From VXYK01 sp965214565 (GTDB lineage: Bacteria > Actinomycetota > Acidimicrobiia > Acidimicrobiales > Aldehydirespiratoraceae): a stretch of DNA of 64,000 nucleotides. Shown in pieces: positions 53,490-62,908 of the stretch. The translations under genes and the position numbers were made by a program. Within the stretch, counting starts at the first letter, position 1. Every line of letters starts with the position of its first letter. Below the pieces are notes generated by a model. It was not told the DNA's origin, did no database searches, and saw only the letters and a program-made list of their open reading frames with translations. The stretch is from positions 2,418,001 through 2,482,000 of the forward strand of contig OZ243951.1 in NCBI GenBank assembly GCA_965214565.1. The letters run 5' to 3'.

Positions 53490-54394
53490 GCGCACCGGTT
53501 GCTGCGGTCGACTGCGGAACCAACTCGACACGCCTGTTGGTGCATGACGGGACCACGACGCTGGAACGGCACATGACCATCACCCGGCTCGGTCAGGGAG
53601 TCGACGCCGCCAGACGGCTTGCCCCCGAGGCGATCGACCGCACAGTCCAGTGCCTTGAGGGCTACCGCCAGGTGATGGACCGTCATGGGGTTGAACGGGT
53701 CCGTATCACCGCGACCTCGGCAGCTCGCGACGCTCTGAACCGCGACGAGTTCTTCGACGCGGCGCAAGCGGCGGTCGGGAGCCGCCCCGAACTGCTCTCC
53801 GGTTCAGAGGAGGGCAAGCTGTCGTTCGCCGGGGCGACCGCTGAGCTCGACCCCGACGACGGGCCGTTCCTGGTGGTCGACATCGGCGGAGGCTCCACCG
53901 AGTTCGCCTACGGGGTCACCGAGTGCGAAGCCGCATTGTCGGTCGACATCGGGTGTGTCCGGTTGACCGAGAAGTACATCGAATCGGACCCTCCCGCGCC
54001 CGAGGAGCTGTTGGCCTGCCTGTCGATCACGGAGGCCCATCTCGATGACGTTGCGAGGCTGATTCCTGCGTCGTTGCAGGCCAGGACTTTCGTGGGGCTG
54101 GCGGGCACGGTGTCGACTGCCGCGGCCGTCGAGATCGGGCTGGCCGAATACGACCGTGACCAGATCCACCACTTCGGGCTCAGCAAACAAGCCGCTGAGG
54201 ATGTGTACCGCACGCTCGTGACCGAATCGCGTGAGGACCGTCGCCACAACCCGGGGCTCGAGGAGGGCCGCGTCGATGTGATCGTGGGGGGCATGTGCAT
54301 CCTGGTGAGGGTCATGCGCTACTTCGGTTTCGAGGAATGCCTCGTCTCGGAGAGCGACATCCTCGACGGCCTCGCCTTCTCCCTGCTGGACTAG
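53486..54394 (+). CDS. ppx: Exopolyphosphatase / guanosine pentaphosphatase family protein
   Basis: A 302-residue ASKHA-fold phosphatase. ATG 53486 gives MSAPVAAVDCGTNSTRLLVH (phosphate 1 motif) and overlaps the DUF501 stop (ATGA). FLVVDIGGGSTEFAYG is the phosphate 2 motif and SADGLxxG-like ESDILDGLAFSLL the C-terminal signature. It corresponds to the short Ppx2 type in mycobacteria. Acts on polyphosphate or pppGpp. Confidence 0.93.
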   Translation: MSAPVAAVDCGTNSTRLLVHDGTTTLERHMTITRLGQGVDAARRLAPEAIDRTVQCLEGYRQVMDRHGVERVRITATSAARDALNRDEFFDAAQAAVGSRPELLSGSEEGKLSFAGATAELDPDDGPFLVVDIGGGSTEFAYGVTECEAALSVDIGCVRLTEKYIESDPPAPEELLACLSITEAHLDDVARLIPASLQARTFVGLAGTVSTAAAVEIGLAEYDRDQIHHFGLSKQAAEDVYRTLVTESREDRRHNPGLEEGRVDVIVGGMCILVRVMRYFGFEECLVSESDILDGLAFSLLD

Positions 54395-54454
54395 TCGTCC
54401 GACGACACACCACCGAAAAGGTTCGATCGGAGCGGTTGGCCTACGCTTCTGACC

Positions 54455-55054
54455 GTGAGCAGGCTGTCTGGCCGTCGGGTGCTGCTTCGGCCCTTGGAAG
54501 TGAACGACTTCGGTGCCTGGCGGGAGGTGCGTCGTCGCAACCGGGACTGGTTGACCCGATGGGAGCCACAGCGGCTCAGCGGAGCGCCGGATGTCGTGGA
54601 GGACCGCACAGCCTTCGCCAACCGCTGCTCGGCGCGCCGGCGTGAACGGCAGCGAGGGTCCGGCCACAGCTTCGGGATCTTCGTCGATGGCGCGTTCGCC
54701 GGTGAGATCAACCTCAACTCGATCCAGCGGGGACCCTCCCAGTCCTGCTACGTCGGGTATTGGATCGACGAGGCCCTCGCAGGCAACGGCTACATGCCCG
54801 AGGCGCTGGTTGTGCTTGCCCGGTTCGCCTTCGAGGAGTTGCGCCTGCACCGGATCCAGGTGGCGATCGTGCCGAGGAACTCGGCCAGCCGCAGGGTCGT
54901 CGAGAAGCTCAAGCTGCGTGACGAGGGGACAGCGGTCAGGTACCTGGAGATCAACGGCGCATGGGAGGACCATATTCGTTACGGGTTCACCGTCGAGGAA
55001 TGGAACGAGCGCTCCGAGGGTCTAGTCGCGGAGTGGATCGCCGAGCGCCCGTAG
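54455..55054 (+). CDS. GNAT acetyltransferase, RimJ-like
   Basis: A 199-residue GNAT: RRVLLRPLEVNDFGAWREV, FGIFVDGAFAGEINLNSIQR, YWIDEALAGNGYMPEAL (acetyl-CoA loop) and ELRLHRIQVAIVPRNSASRR. It acts on protein N-termini in the RimJ subgroup, or on other amines. GTG 54455 is seven bases after TACGCT (54442-54447), a leaderless start. Its 3' end overlaps the convergent ligase gene by 33 bp. Confidence 0.9.
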   Translation: MSRLSGRRVLLRPLEVNDFGAWREVRRRNRDWLTRWEPQRLSGAPDVVEDRTAFANRCSARRRERQRGSGHSFGIFVDGAFAGEINLNSIQRGPSQSCYVGYWIDEALAGNGYMPEALVVLARFAFEELRLHRIQVAIVPRNSASRRVVEKLKLRDEGTAVRYLEINGAWEDHIRYGFTVEEWNERSEGLVAEWIAERP

Positions 55055-56629
55055 CTCCGATTTCTGGACTTTGCCCATCGAGTTGCGGGGCAGCCGGTCG
55101 AGCACGTGAATCTGGTCGGGGATCTTGTAGCGGGCCAGGTGTCGGGCGAGGTGCGCGCGCAGTTCGTCGGGGTCCGGTCGCGAGGTTCCCGTGACGATCG
55201 CTGCGGCCACCCGCTCACCGAGACGCTCATCGGCGATGCCGTAGACCACGGCATCGACCACGTCGGGATGGTCGAGCAGAACCTTCTCGACCTCGGGGGG
55301 CGACACGTTGGCGCCGCCTCTCAGGATCAGATCGGAGCGGCGGCCGCTCACCGTCAGGCGCCCGTTGCGGTCGAGCGCCCCGATGTCGCCGGAGTGCAGA
55401 ATGTTGCCTCGAAGCAGCTCCCGGGTTGCGTCGGGGCGGCGCCAATACCCGAGCGTCGGAGTCCAACATCTGGCCCACGGTCCCGTGCTCACGGGGCGCA
55501 GACAGATCTCGCCTGGTTGGTCGACCGGCACCTCCTGGTCGGTGCCGTCGACGATCAGCACTTCGAGCAGGTCCAGTGCGTAGCCGGTGGCCGAGTCGTC
55601 GATGGGTTCGTCGATCGTCTCCCGCACGATTCCCGTGGGGGCCTCAGAGAGCCCGTAACCCATGAGCGCCCGGATATTGAACTTCTCGGCGAAGGCACGG
55701 CGGGTCTTGGCCGGAGTAGCGGCCCCGCCGACGAGGATCGACTCGAGTGAGTCGAGGTCGGCTGGATCAACACCGTCGTTGTGTACAAGGTCATGGAGTT
55801 GCGTCGGCACCAGAGTGGTCCTTGTGAGTCGGTGGCGTGCCACCTCTGCGCAGAAGCCCTCCGGATCGCCGCGGTGCAGGACCACGCCGGTGGTGCCCCG
55901 CGTCCAGGCAGACACGACACCGAGGATCAGCATGTTGAGGATCGTGTGGGCCAGCGGAGTGCCCTGACGGTCGGTCGGCTCGGGCGGGTGGGTGCCCATC
56001 GTGATCAGCCCGGGCCACAGGAGGTTGTGCTGGCTGTGAACAGCACCTTTGGGAACTCCGGTGGTGCCCGAGGTGTAGGCGATCGCCGCCGGCGCGTGGG
56101 GGTCGATCCGGGGGCGGGGAGCGTCTGCAGGGTTCGCCGCTGAGACTGCACTGTTGTATTCGGACGCGCTGAGCACAGCCCCGTCGAACGAGGAGAACGA
56201 GGAGTCGGCCGATGCGGTGTCGCTGCCGCCCTCGGTGATCCACAGGCTCGTTTCCGAGTCGTTGAGAAGGTGGGCCTTCTCTGGCGCAGCGAGGTTGGTG
56301 TTGATCCCGAGCCAGAGCGCCGCGAGGCGCTGTGTGGCGAGGAACCCGATCGGCACTTCGGCGCAGTTCGGCAGTGACCAGGCGACCCGGTCACCGCGGC
56401 CCACGCCCAGTGATGCCAGGGCCGCAGCGGACTGGTCGACGCTGCGGTCGAGTTCAGCGAAGGTCCACTGGCGTTCGTTGTCGATCAGAGCGATCCGGTC
56501 CCCGAAGTGCTCAAGGGGGCCGTCGAGGAGCGCGGCAAGGGTGCTCGGCCCGATCGGATACGGGCGGGGCGGTTCGCGTCTGATTAGACCGGTCGTCTCG
56601 TCTACCTCGATCTCAGCTTCGAACTCCAC
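55022..56629 (-). CDS. AMP-forming acyl-CoA synthetase (class I adenylate-forming)
   Basis: A 535-residue ANL enzyme: AIAYTSGTTGVPKGAVHSQH (AMP/phosphate loop), MGYGLSEAPTG (A5), YALDLLEVLIVDG, SGDIGALDRNGRLTVSGRRS (A7/A8 hinge), and the C-terminal catalytic Lys in SMGKVQKSEL (A10). Activates a carboxylic acid to acyl-CoA. It lies just after the enoyl-CoA hydratase-like gene (6 bp apart), indicating a fatty- or aromatic-acid operon. Confidence 0.94.
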   Translation of the reverse strand: MEFEAEIEVDETTGLIRREPPRPYPIGPSTLAALLDGPLEHFGDRIALIDNERQWTFAELDRSVDQSAAALASLGVGRGDRVAWSLPNCAEVPIGFLATQRLAALWLGINTNLAAPEKAHLLNDSETSLWITEGGSDTASADSSFSSFDGAVLSASEYNSAVSAANPADAPRPRIDPHAPAAIAYTSGTTGVPKGAVHSQHNLLWPGLITMGTHPPEPTDRQGTPLAHTILNMLILGVVSAWTRGTTGVVLHRGDPEGFCAEVARHRLTRTTLVPTQLHDLVHNDGVDPADLDSLESILVGGAATPAKTRRAFAEKFNIRALMGYGLSEAPTGIVRETIDEPIDDSATGYALDLLEVLIVDGTDQEVPVDQPGEICLRPVSTGPWARCWTPTLGYWRRPDATRELLRGNILHSGDIGALDRNGRLTVSGRRSDLILRGGANVSPPEVEKVLLDHPDVVDAVVYGIADERLGERVAAAIVTGTSRPDPDELRAHLARHLARYKIPDQIHVLDRLPRNSMGKVQKSELRALGDPLRD

Positions 56630-56635
56630 GAAGGC

Positions 56636-57397
56636 TCAGTCCTTGGAGCTGATCTGCTTCTGAAGGCTCTCGACAAGGCTCCGAAAGGCCGGTTCGCCCA
56701 TCGACCAGAGCTGGGGGTGGAGTTCGTGTTCGACGGACTGGTTCGATTCGCTGATGGTGTCGAGCGTCAGGATCGTGGCTTTGGTTCGAGCCGTCAGATC
56801 CTTGGGTTGGGCCGCGGCGCGTGCTGCCAGCGTCAAGCACTCCGAAAGCAGTTCCTCGTCGTCGACGACCTTCCAGACAAGGCCGAGGTCGAGGGCCTGC
56901 TCGCTGCGCACTACCTCTCCGAACAGGACCATCGCCAGCGCGGTCTGTCGGCTCGTGATGGAACGCAGACGCCAGGTGTGGCCCCCGCCGGGATGAAGCC
57001 CGATCTGCAGGAACCGGGAATCGAAACGGGCTCGCTGGCGTGCTGCCACGACGATGTCGCAGGCCAGCACCAGGTTGAACCCGGCCCCGACCGCGGCGCC
57101 GTTGACCGCGGCGACAGTCGGCATTGGACAGTGGGCGATGCGGAGGAAGCCCTCGTAGATCTTCTGCATTCCGGCCGGTCCCTGGTCGGCGAGGAGATCG
57201 TCGAGGTCTGCGCCCGCGCAGAACGCCGGTGGCGCACCGGTCACGACCACCGCGCCGATGCCGTCGTCTGCCTCCCACTCGTCGAGAGCGGCGGCGATCT
57301 CGTCGTTCATGGCCAAGGTGATGGCGTTGCGTTTGTCGGGGTCGTTGAGCGAGAGCACCGCGACGCGGTCTTGAACCTCTGTAGTGACTAAGGGCAT
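56636..57397 (-). CDS. Enoyl-CoA hydratase/isomerase family protein
   Basis: A 253-residue crotonase-fold protein from ATG 57397. FCAGADLDDLLAD and PTVAAVNGAAVGAGFNLVLA form the CoA pocket and oxyanion hole. The segment FLQIGLHPGGGHTWRLRSIT is where hydratases place a catalytic Glu; none is obvious, so hydration activity is uncertain and another crotonase reaction is possible. It precedes the acyl-CoA synthetase in one operon. Confidence 0.9.
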   Translation of the reverse strand: MPLVTTEVQDRVAVLSLNDPDKRNAITLAMNDEIAAALDEWEADDGIGAVVVTGAPPAFCAGADLDDLLADQGPAGMQKIYEGFLRIAHCPMPTVAAVNGAAVGAGFNLVLACDIVVAARQRARFDSRFLQIGLHPGGGHTWRLRSITSRQTALAMVLFGEVVRSEQALDLGLVWKVVDDEELLSECLTLAARAAAQPKDLTARTKATILTLDTISESNQSVEHELHPQLWSMGEPAFRSLVESLQKQISSKD

Positions 57398-57475
57398 GGA
57401 GCCTATTCTGGCAGGCCGCCGGGCGGGTCCACGGGTCGATCTACGATTGGGCACTGCGCTCCGTAGCCTTGCCGG

Positions 57476-58777
57476 GTGCGTCAAGTTGCCGATACCAGAG
57501 CCGGTGCCTTCGACGCCCTCCGCCATCGCAACTTCCGTCTGATGTGGATTTCGGCGATCATCTCCAGCTCCGGACGCTGGTTCCAGGCGTTGGCGATCCC
57601 GCTCATCGTCTACGACCTCACTGGTGGAAGCGCCGGTTGGGTCGGCTTGGCCGGGTTCACCCAGATGTTGCCGGTCGCGATGCTCTGCCCGTTCGCCGGT
57701 GCGATCGCGGACCGTTACCCTCGCCGCTTGATTCTGGTCGTCACCCAGTCGGCCCAGGCTCTGGTTGCGGTCCTCTTCGTGCTGATGTGGTTCGGTGATG
57801 TCCGGTCTCCCGGCGCCTACGTTGCCGTCTCGATACTGGCGGGCACGGCCAGCGGTTTGAATCTGCCCGCTTGGCAGGCGTTCGTCAGCGAACTGGTGCC
57901 CCGCGACACGTTGATGTCGGCGGTCACGCTCAACAGCGCCCAGTTCAACCTGGCTCGTATGCTGGGTCCGTCGTTGGCAGGCGTCGTGATCTCGCAATGG
58001 GGACCGGGCTGGGCGTTCGCGTTGAACGCGGTGTCGTATCTGGCGGTGATTGTGGCGCTGGCCCTGCTGCGGTTGCCGCGGGTCCAGACCGAAGCAGAGG
58101 GACGCATGCGGCCGCTGAGCGAGTTCGCCCAGGCCGTGCTGTATGTCAAGAAGAACGCCGGCATCTCCACGGCGGTGTTCGTGGGTGCGGTTATCGGATT
58201 CTTCGGCATCGCAGCACAGCAGATGTCGATCGTCGTGGCCGAGGACGTGTTCGGCCAGGGCGAACGCGGCTTCGGCTGGATGCTCACCGCGGCCGGGATC
58301 GGTGCCGTGGTCGCATCGCCGATGGTCGCCGAGATGGCGCGCCGGTTCGACCGTTCACGGATCCAGGAGGCAGCGCTGGTCTTGTACGGTTGCGGTGTCT
58401 GCGCGATGGCGGTGGCCCCCTGGTTCGTTGTGGCGTTGGCCGGAATGTTCGCCACGGGTGCGGCTCACATCGCTTCGGCGTCAACGCTCAACACCGCGAT
58501 TCAACTGCAAGTCGACGAGGGGCTGCGGGCGCGTGTGCTGTCGGTGTACCTGACGGTCCTGCTGTTGTCGAGTCCGCTGGGCCAGCTCTTCATGGGCCAG
58601 GCCATCGAACTGTTCGGTCCACGGGAGACCTTCTTGACGTTCGGCCTGTTGTTCCTTGCGGTAGCAGTCCTGCTCGCATCGACCCGGAACCTCCGCGCCC
58701 TCGACTTCGGCAGCGGAACCTATAAGCCGTCCGCGGCAGCCGAGGTCCACCCGAGCACTCCCGCTCCACCGCGCTGA
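57476..58777 (+). CDS. MFS transporter, EntS/enterobactin exporter-like
   Basis: A 433-residue protein with about 12 TM segments. It starts with FDALRHRNFRLMWISAIISS and carries the MFS loop motif GAIADRYPRRLILVV and the characteristic LNSAQFNLARMLGPSLAGVV of the DUF894/MFS_3 (EntS) group. GTG 57476 is six bases after TAGCCT (57464-57469), a leaderless start. Substrate unknown. Confidence 0.92.
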   Translation: MRQVADTRAGAFDALRHRNFRLMWISAIISSSGRWFQALAIPLIVYDLTGGSAGWVGLAGFTQMLPVAMLCPFAGAIADRYPRRLILVVTQSAQALVAVLFVLMWFGDVRSPGAYVAVSILAGTASGLNLPAWQAFVSELVPRDTLMSAVTLNSAQFNLARMLGPSLAGVVISQWGPGWAFALNAVSYLAVIVALALLRLPRVQTEAEGRMRPLSEFAQAVLYVKKNAGISTAVFVGAVIGFFGIAAQQMSIVVAEDVFGQGERGFGWMLTAAGIGAVVASPMVAEMARRFDRSRIQEAALVLYGCGVCAMAVAPWFVVALAGMFATGAAHIASASTLNTAIQLQVDEGLRARVLSVYLTVLLLSSPLGQLFMGQAIELFGPRETFLTFGLLFLAVAVLLASTRNLRALDFGSGTYKPSAAAEVHPSTPAPPR

Positions 58778-58789
58778 CCCCCTTGCTCG

Positions 58790-59746
58790 CTACCAGCCGG
58801 AGTCTTCGTCGTCCGCTTCGAGATGGCGCTTGCCCACGTCGCAGTCGCCGAGCACCGGGCACCAGCGGCAGACCGGTCCCGCCACGAGGTTCGGTTCGCG
58901 TTCGGCGCCAAGGACTTCGACGATCCTGGTCGTGCCGTCGATCAGGCGTGCCGAAGCCGCCATCAGAACCGCGTCGGTGATGTCTTCGGGCACGAAGGTG
59001 CCCTGGTCGAGGTAGTAGGTGGCGATCCGCCGCGGGGGAGTGCCCAGGCGGATGGTCTCGATGAGCGCGTAGAAGCGCAGGTCTTCGAGGTGCTGGGGGG
59101 AGAATCCGCCAGTTTTGAGGTCGATCAGCACCTTGCCGGCCCGGGTGCCCTCGGACTGTCCCAGCGTCAGGTCGACCTTGCCGCTGAACACAAACTGGTT
59201 GTGGACCTCATAGCGGAGCCGGCTCTCGGTGACGGGCCGCCACCCGCTCTTCAACGGCGGGAAGCACTCGAGGAACTTGACGACCCGGTCGTTGCTCTCG
59301 GCCCTCAACTCTGCCCGCTCCGCCTCGCTGATGGTTTGCAGCCAGTCACCGAGGCGGTCGTCTGATTCGGTGAGACGGCCCAGAGCCTCGTCGACGAGCG
59401 CCAAGGGTTCCGGTTCACGGCGCCAGTGGATGGACAGTTCGATGGCCTTGTGGGAGACGGAACCGCGGGCGAGGGGGACCGACCACTCGAATTGAGCCTC
59501 CTCGTCGGCCAGGTATTTGCGTTCGCAGCCCATCACCTGTCCGAGGGCGTGTTTCGAGACCCATATGGTGTCGTCGATCTTGTTGGCCCGCTCCACCAGG
59601 GGTGCCAGTCCCTGTTCAACGGCCGCCTTCAGTTCGGTGCGCAGGGCTGCCTCGAACACGGGCCGCTCGGCGCGGCTCGCCCCGAGGAGGGCGACGACTT
59701 CTTGTTGCGCCGGGTTCAACTCGACGGGAGTCTCCATGCCCTGCAC
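58790..59746 (-). CDS. Cas4-like PD-(D/E)XK nuclease family protein (stand-alone)
   Basis: A 318-residue RecB/Cas4-like protein. VMGCERKYLADEE gives the first Cys, ARGSVSHKAIEL the helix with the metal His/Glu, FSGKVDLTLGQ and KVLIDLKTGGFSP the GxxD and DxK core, and VAGPVCRWCPVLGDCDVGKR three C-terminal Cys, completing a 4Fe-4S pattern. No cas genes or CRISPR repeats are nearby, so a repair or unknown role is more likely. Start MQGMETP at 59746, or ATG 59737. Confidence 0.85.
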   Translation of the reverse strand: MQGMETPVELNPAQQEVVALLGASRAERPVFEAALRTELKAAVEQGLAPLVERANKIDDTIWVSKHALGQVMGCERKYLADEEAQFEWSVPLARGSVSHKAIELSIHWRREPEPLALVDEALGRLTESDDRLGDWLQTISEAERAELRAESNDRVVKFLECFPPLKSGWRPVTESRLRYEVHNQFVFSGKVDLTLGQSEGTRAGKVLIDLKTGGFSPQHLEDLRFYALIETIRLGTPPRRIATYYLDQGTFVPEDITDAVLMAASARLIDGTTRIVEVLGAEREPNLVAGPVCRWCPVLGDCDVGKRHLEADDEDSGW

Positions 59747-59800
59747 TTTGGCACATCTCCCACGCTTGGAGTGTCACACCGGTGTGGGAGCATGGGAGTC

Positions 59801-60154
59801 ATGCAAGCCACGTCGCTCAAGTTCGCCGCAGCGGCCCGCACGTTGGGTCAAGCGGCGAGGCTGCGCGGGCTCGTCGTCCCGTGTTTTCGGTCACCGCCGG
59901 GTGTCGAGGGGGTGCAACGGACCATCAAGCGCCGCCGCGGCGTGCCGACGATCGCGGTGAGTCTTCGGGGCCGGCCCTGGCCCGCTGTCGTGTCCGACAT
60001 GATCGAAGGGATAGTCGTCGGCAACGGCCTCAGTGGAGCACGAGCCGATCGCATCCGCGCTGCTCTGTGGCTGGCCATCGACAGTTCCACCGAACGAGCG
60101 GCAACCGCGCCCGCAGATGTCGAGGAGCGGAGCGGACAGTTGGTGGCAATCTGA
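59801..60154 (+). CDS. Conserved-looking hypothetical protein
   Basis: A 117-residue protein from ATG 59801 (ATG 59792 adds three). No TM or signal. Arg-rich middle (RTIKRRRGVPTIAVSLRGRP) followed by a helical part (WPAVVSDMIEGIVV; ARADRIRAALWLAI). Codon use is like the core genes. No family recognised. Confidence 0.55.
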   Translation: MQATSLKFAAAARTLGQAARLRGLVVPCFRSPPGVEGVQRTIKRRRGVPTIAVSLRGRPWPAVVSDMIEGIVVGNGLSGARADRIRAALWLAIDSSTERAATAPADVEERSGQLVAI

Positions 60155-60178
60155 ACCGTGGCGTTACCGTATGGCTAT

Positions 60179-60264
60179 GCCCGGGTGGCGGAATCGGTAG
60201 ACGCAGGGGGCTTAAACCCCCCGGGAGGGCAACCTCTGTGCGGGTTCAAGTCCCGCCCCGGGCA
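60179..60264 (+). tRNA. tRNA-Leu (anticodon TAA)
   Basis: Acceptor GCCCGGG pairs with CCCGGGC (60257-60263); D-arm GGCGGAATCGGTAGACGC; anticodon stem GGGGG/CCCCC around CTTAAAC (TAA); long variable arm (GGGAGGGCAACCTCTGT) as in class II tRNAs; T-arm GGTTCAAGTCC. CCA is not encoded (ACCG follows). 86 nt. Confidence 0.95.
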
Positions 60265-60421
60265 CCGTCTCTGCGTGTGCTCTTCGTTCCCCGCGCTATC
60301 TGACGCACTCGGTTGAAGCATCCGCCCAGGGTGGACAGTGCTACCCCATCCGACCGCTCTGATCTGGAATCGGCAGGTGCCTGTTCCGGTCGGTGGGGGC
60401 GCAGCGGTTAGCATGGCGGCC

Positions 60422-61900
60422 GTGAGCGGAAACGGGTCTAGTGAACCGGCGCTTGGACTGCTCGACGACTACGACGCGAGTCGGGCCTACGACGAGGTGT
60501 TCGAACCGGACGGGTCGGTCCGCAGTGCATACACCCGGATCGTCGAGCGGTTCCGGGAGCTCGGAGTCACCGAACTGCAGCGCCTCGAGAAGCTCGTGGC
60601 CGAAGAGTTTCGGCGCCAGGGGATCACCTTTACCGTCTACAGCGAACAGGAGGGCACCGAACGGATCTGGCCGATGGACCTCTTCCCACGGCTGATCGCC
60701 GCGGCCGAATGGGACGAACTGGCCCGTGGTCTCAGCCAGCGGGTGGCCGCGCTCAACTGCTTCCTGGCGGACTTCTACAACGGTGACGGCGAGGCCTTAG
60801 CCGACGGGGTGGTGCCCCGCTGGCTGGTGGTGTCCTCGCAGGGCTTCGAACGCAACGCGGTCGGGATCAGGGTCCCGCACAACGCGCACTGCAACATCGC
60901 GGGGATCGACGTGGTGCGCGGAGCGGACGGCCGCTACCGCGTGCTGGAGGACAACCTCCGCAACCCCAGCGGCATCTCCTACGTGGTAGAGAACCGCGCG
61001 GCCATGGCGAAGGTCTGTACCTGGCTGTTCGACGACCACGCGGTGCAACCCACCGAGCAGTACGCGCCCATGCTGCGCACCACCCTGGAGTCGATGGCAC
61101 CCGACGGGCGGGACTCCCCCCACATCGTGGTGTTGACACCGGGCATCTTCAACTCTGCGTATTTCGAGCACGCTTTCTTGGCCCGCTCCATGGGGGTGGA
61201 ACTGGTGGAGGGCCGCGACCTGGTGGTCGACGATCACACGGTCTACTCCCGCACCATCGAGGGGCTCGTGAGAGTGGACGTGATCTACCGCCGGATCGAT
61301 GACGACTTCCTGGACCCCGTGTCGTTTCGGCCCGACTCGGCGCTGGGCGTGCCGGGCCTGCTCGGAGCGCTGCGCGCAGGCAACGTCTCGGTCTGCAACG
61401 CAATGGGCAACGGCGTGGTCGACGACAAGGCCGTGTACCCCTATGTTCCGGACCTCATCCGCTACTACCTCGGTGCAGAGCCGATCATCGACAACGTCAC
61501 CACATACACGATGTGGGATCCCGATCAGCGGGCCGAGGCGCTCAACAGACTCGACGAACTCGTGGCCAAACCAGTCGGCGAATCAGGCGGAACCGGTGTG
61601 TTGATCGGCCCCCACGCCACCGAGCAGGAACTTCAAGAGGCCCGGTCCCAGATCGAAGCCGAGCCCCGCGAGTGGATCGTTCAGGAGCTGGTGCAACTCT
61701 CCACGCTGCCAGCTTTCGCGGAGGACCGTCTGGAGGCCCGGCATCTGGATCTGCGACCTTTCATTCTGACCGGCGAGACCACCGAGGTGTTCCCGGGCGG
61801 TCTCACCCGAGTAGCCATGCGGCGCGGGTCGTTGATCGTGAACTCATCCAAGGGTGGCGGTTCCAAGGACACCTGGGTGCTGGCCCACGATTCGCCATGA
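60422..61900 (+). CDS. Circularly permuted ATP-grasp type 2 family protein
   Basis: A 492-residue protein of the DUF404/DUF407 family: IWPMDLFPRLIAAAEWDEL, VLEDNLRNPSGISYVVENR, VLTPGIFNSAYFEHAFLA, NGVVDDKAVYPYVPDLIRYY and KPVGESGGTGVLIGP. GTG 60422 is chosen because TAGCAT (60409-60414) ends seven bases before it and an in-frame ATG at 60413 overlaps that box. These proteins probably make a peptide-like ligation. It overlaps the alpha-E gene by four bases. Confidence 0.92.
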   Translation: MSGNGSSEPALGLLDDYDASRAYDEVFEPDGSVRSAYTRIVERFRELGVTELQRLEKLVAEEFRRQGITFTVYSEQEGTERIWPMDLFPRLIAAAEWDELARGLSQRVAALNCFLADFYNGDGEALADGVVPRWLVVSSQGFERNAVGIRVPHNAHCNIAGIDVVRGADGRYRVLEDNLRNPSGISYVVENRAAMAKVCTWLFDDHAVQPTEQYAPMLRTTLESMAPDGRDSPHIVVLTPGIFNSAYFEHAFLARSMGVELVEGRDLVVDDHTVYSRTIEGLVRVDVIYRRIDDDFLDPVSFRPDSALGVPGLLGALRAGNVSVCNAMGNGVVDDKAVYPYVPDLIRYYLGAEPIIDNVTTYTMWDPDQRAEALNRLDELVAKPVGESGGTGVLIGPHATEQELQEARSQIEAEPREWIVQELVQLSTLPAFAEDRLEARHLDLRPFILTGETTEVFPGGLTRVAMRRGSLIVNSSKGGGSKDTWVLAHDSP

Positions 61901-62874
61901 TTCTGGCTCGCCACGCTGAGGCTCTGCTCTGGACGGGCCGCTACCTGGAACGCGCTGAGACGATCTCGAGGTGCCTCAGCTACGCGGCGGACTCGATCAC
62001 CGGTCTGCGCGCGGATGAGGCCCGCGCCGAGGGCGAGTTGTTGGTCAGGACCCTGGGACTCTCCGACGAACTGGAAGCAGTCGGCCCGCTCGACAGCAGG
62101 CCGCAGCTGGTCGCTTTCCTGTTGTCGGACCGTGACCATCCAGGCTCGATGTTGTCGTCGATCGTGGCGCTGCGCGAGAACCTTCGCTCGGTCCGAGATC
62201 GCATTCCGATCGAACTCTGGGAAGAGGCGAACGGGTTGTATCTCAGGTTCCCGTTCCTCGGCCACGAGAACACGTCGAGTGATCTGCATGAGGTTCTCTT
62301 GATGGTCAGGCGGGCATGCCTGGCCATCTCAGGGGTGCTCAACGAGGGCATGCGACGTGATGAGGGGTACGCGTTCGTGGTGGTGGGTCGGATGCTGGAG
62401 CGGTCGATCTTCACGGTGGGTCTTCTCGAGGCCAGCCACAGCGATCCGCGTGGATCCCTGGACGCCGGAAGGATGCTGCGTCTGACCAGTTCGCTGCAGG
62501 CATATCACCGTCGGCACGGCAGCGCCCCGGACTTCCACGGGGTGGTCCACTACCTGCTGCACGCGGACGACCTTCCCCGTTCGTTGTTCTCCTGTCTGGT
62601 CCGTGCCCAGGAGTGTCTCGCCGATCTGGCCTCGGGGGCTGCGGCGTTGGATCGCCCGGGTCGCCGGACCGCCCTGCTGCGCTCCCGTCTGGAGTTCGGC
62701 GAGTTGTCAGAGGCGATGGCTTCGGCCCCGATACCCGCTTTGTTGGATTTCGGCAGGGAGTTGGCCGAGGTGGCCGGCGAGGTCCAGGACGGTATAGCGC
62801 CGCCTCAGACCATGGCTGCGCCTCGTTCCCAGTATCTGCGTCCCGGCGCTGTCGGTAAGGGAGGGGAGCCGTGA
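61897..62874 (+). CDS. Alpha-E domain protein (DUF403)
   Basis: A 325-residue all-helical protein starting MILARHAEALLWTGRYLERA, the family's opening (WxGRYxERAE). ATG 61897 overlaps the stop of the ATP-grasp gene. Alpha-E proteins are almost always encoded with a circularly permuted ATP-grasp and a transglutaminase-like protein, as here. Function of the trio is unproven. Confidence 0.92.
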   Translation: MILARHAEALLWTGRYLERAETISRCLSYAADSITGLRADEARAEGELLVRTLGLSDELEAVGPLDSRPQLVAFLLSDRDHPGSMLSSIVALRENLRSVRDRIPIELWEEANGLYLRFPFLGHENTSSDLHEVLLMVRRACLAISGVLNEGMRRDEGYAFVVVGRMLERSIFTVGLLEASHSDPRGSLDAGRMLRLTSSLQAYHRRHGSAPDFHGVVHYLLHADDLPRSLFSCLVRAQECLADLASGAAALDRPGRRTALLRSRLEFGELSEAMASAPIPALLDFGRELAEVAGEVQDGIAPPQTMAAPRSQYLRPGAVGKGGEP

Positions 62875-62908
62875 GACTGATCGAAGCGGTTGACGGAGGG
62901 GACGCGCG

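Noticed and set aside
58790..59746. The Cas4-like gene as part of a CRISPR-Cas locus
   Set aside because: No repeat-spacer array and no other cas-like gene is visible anywhere in the window.
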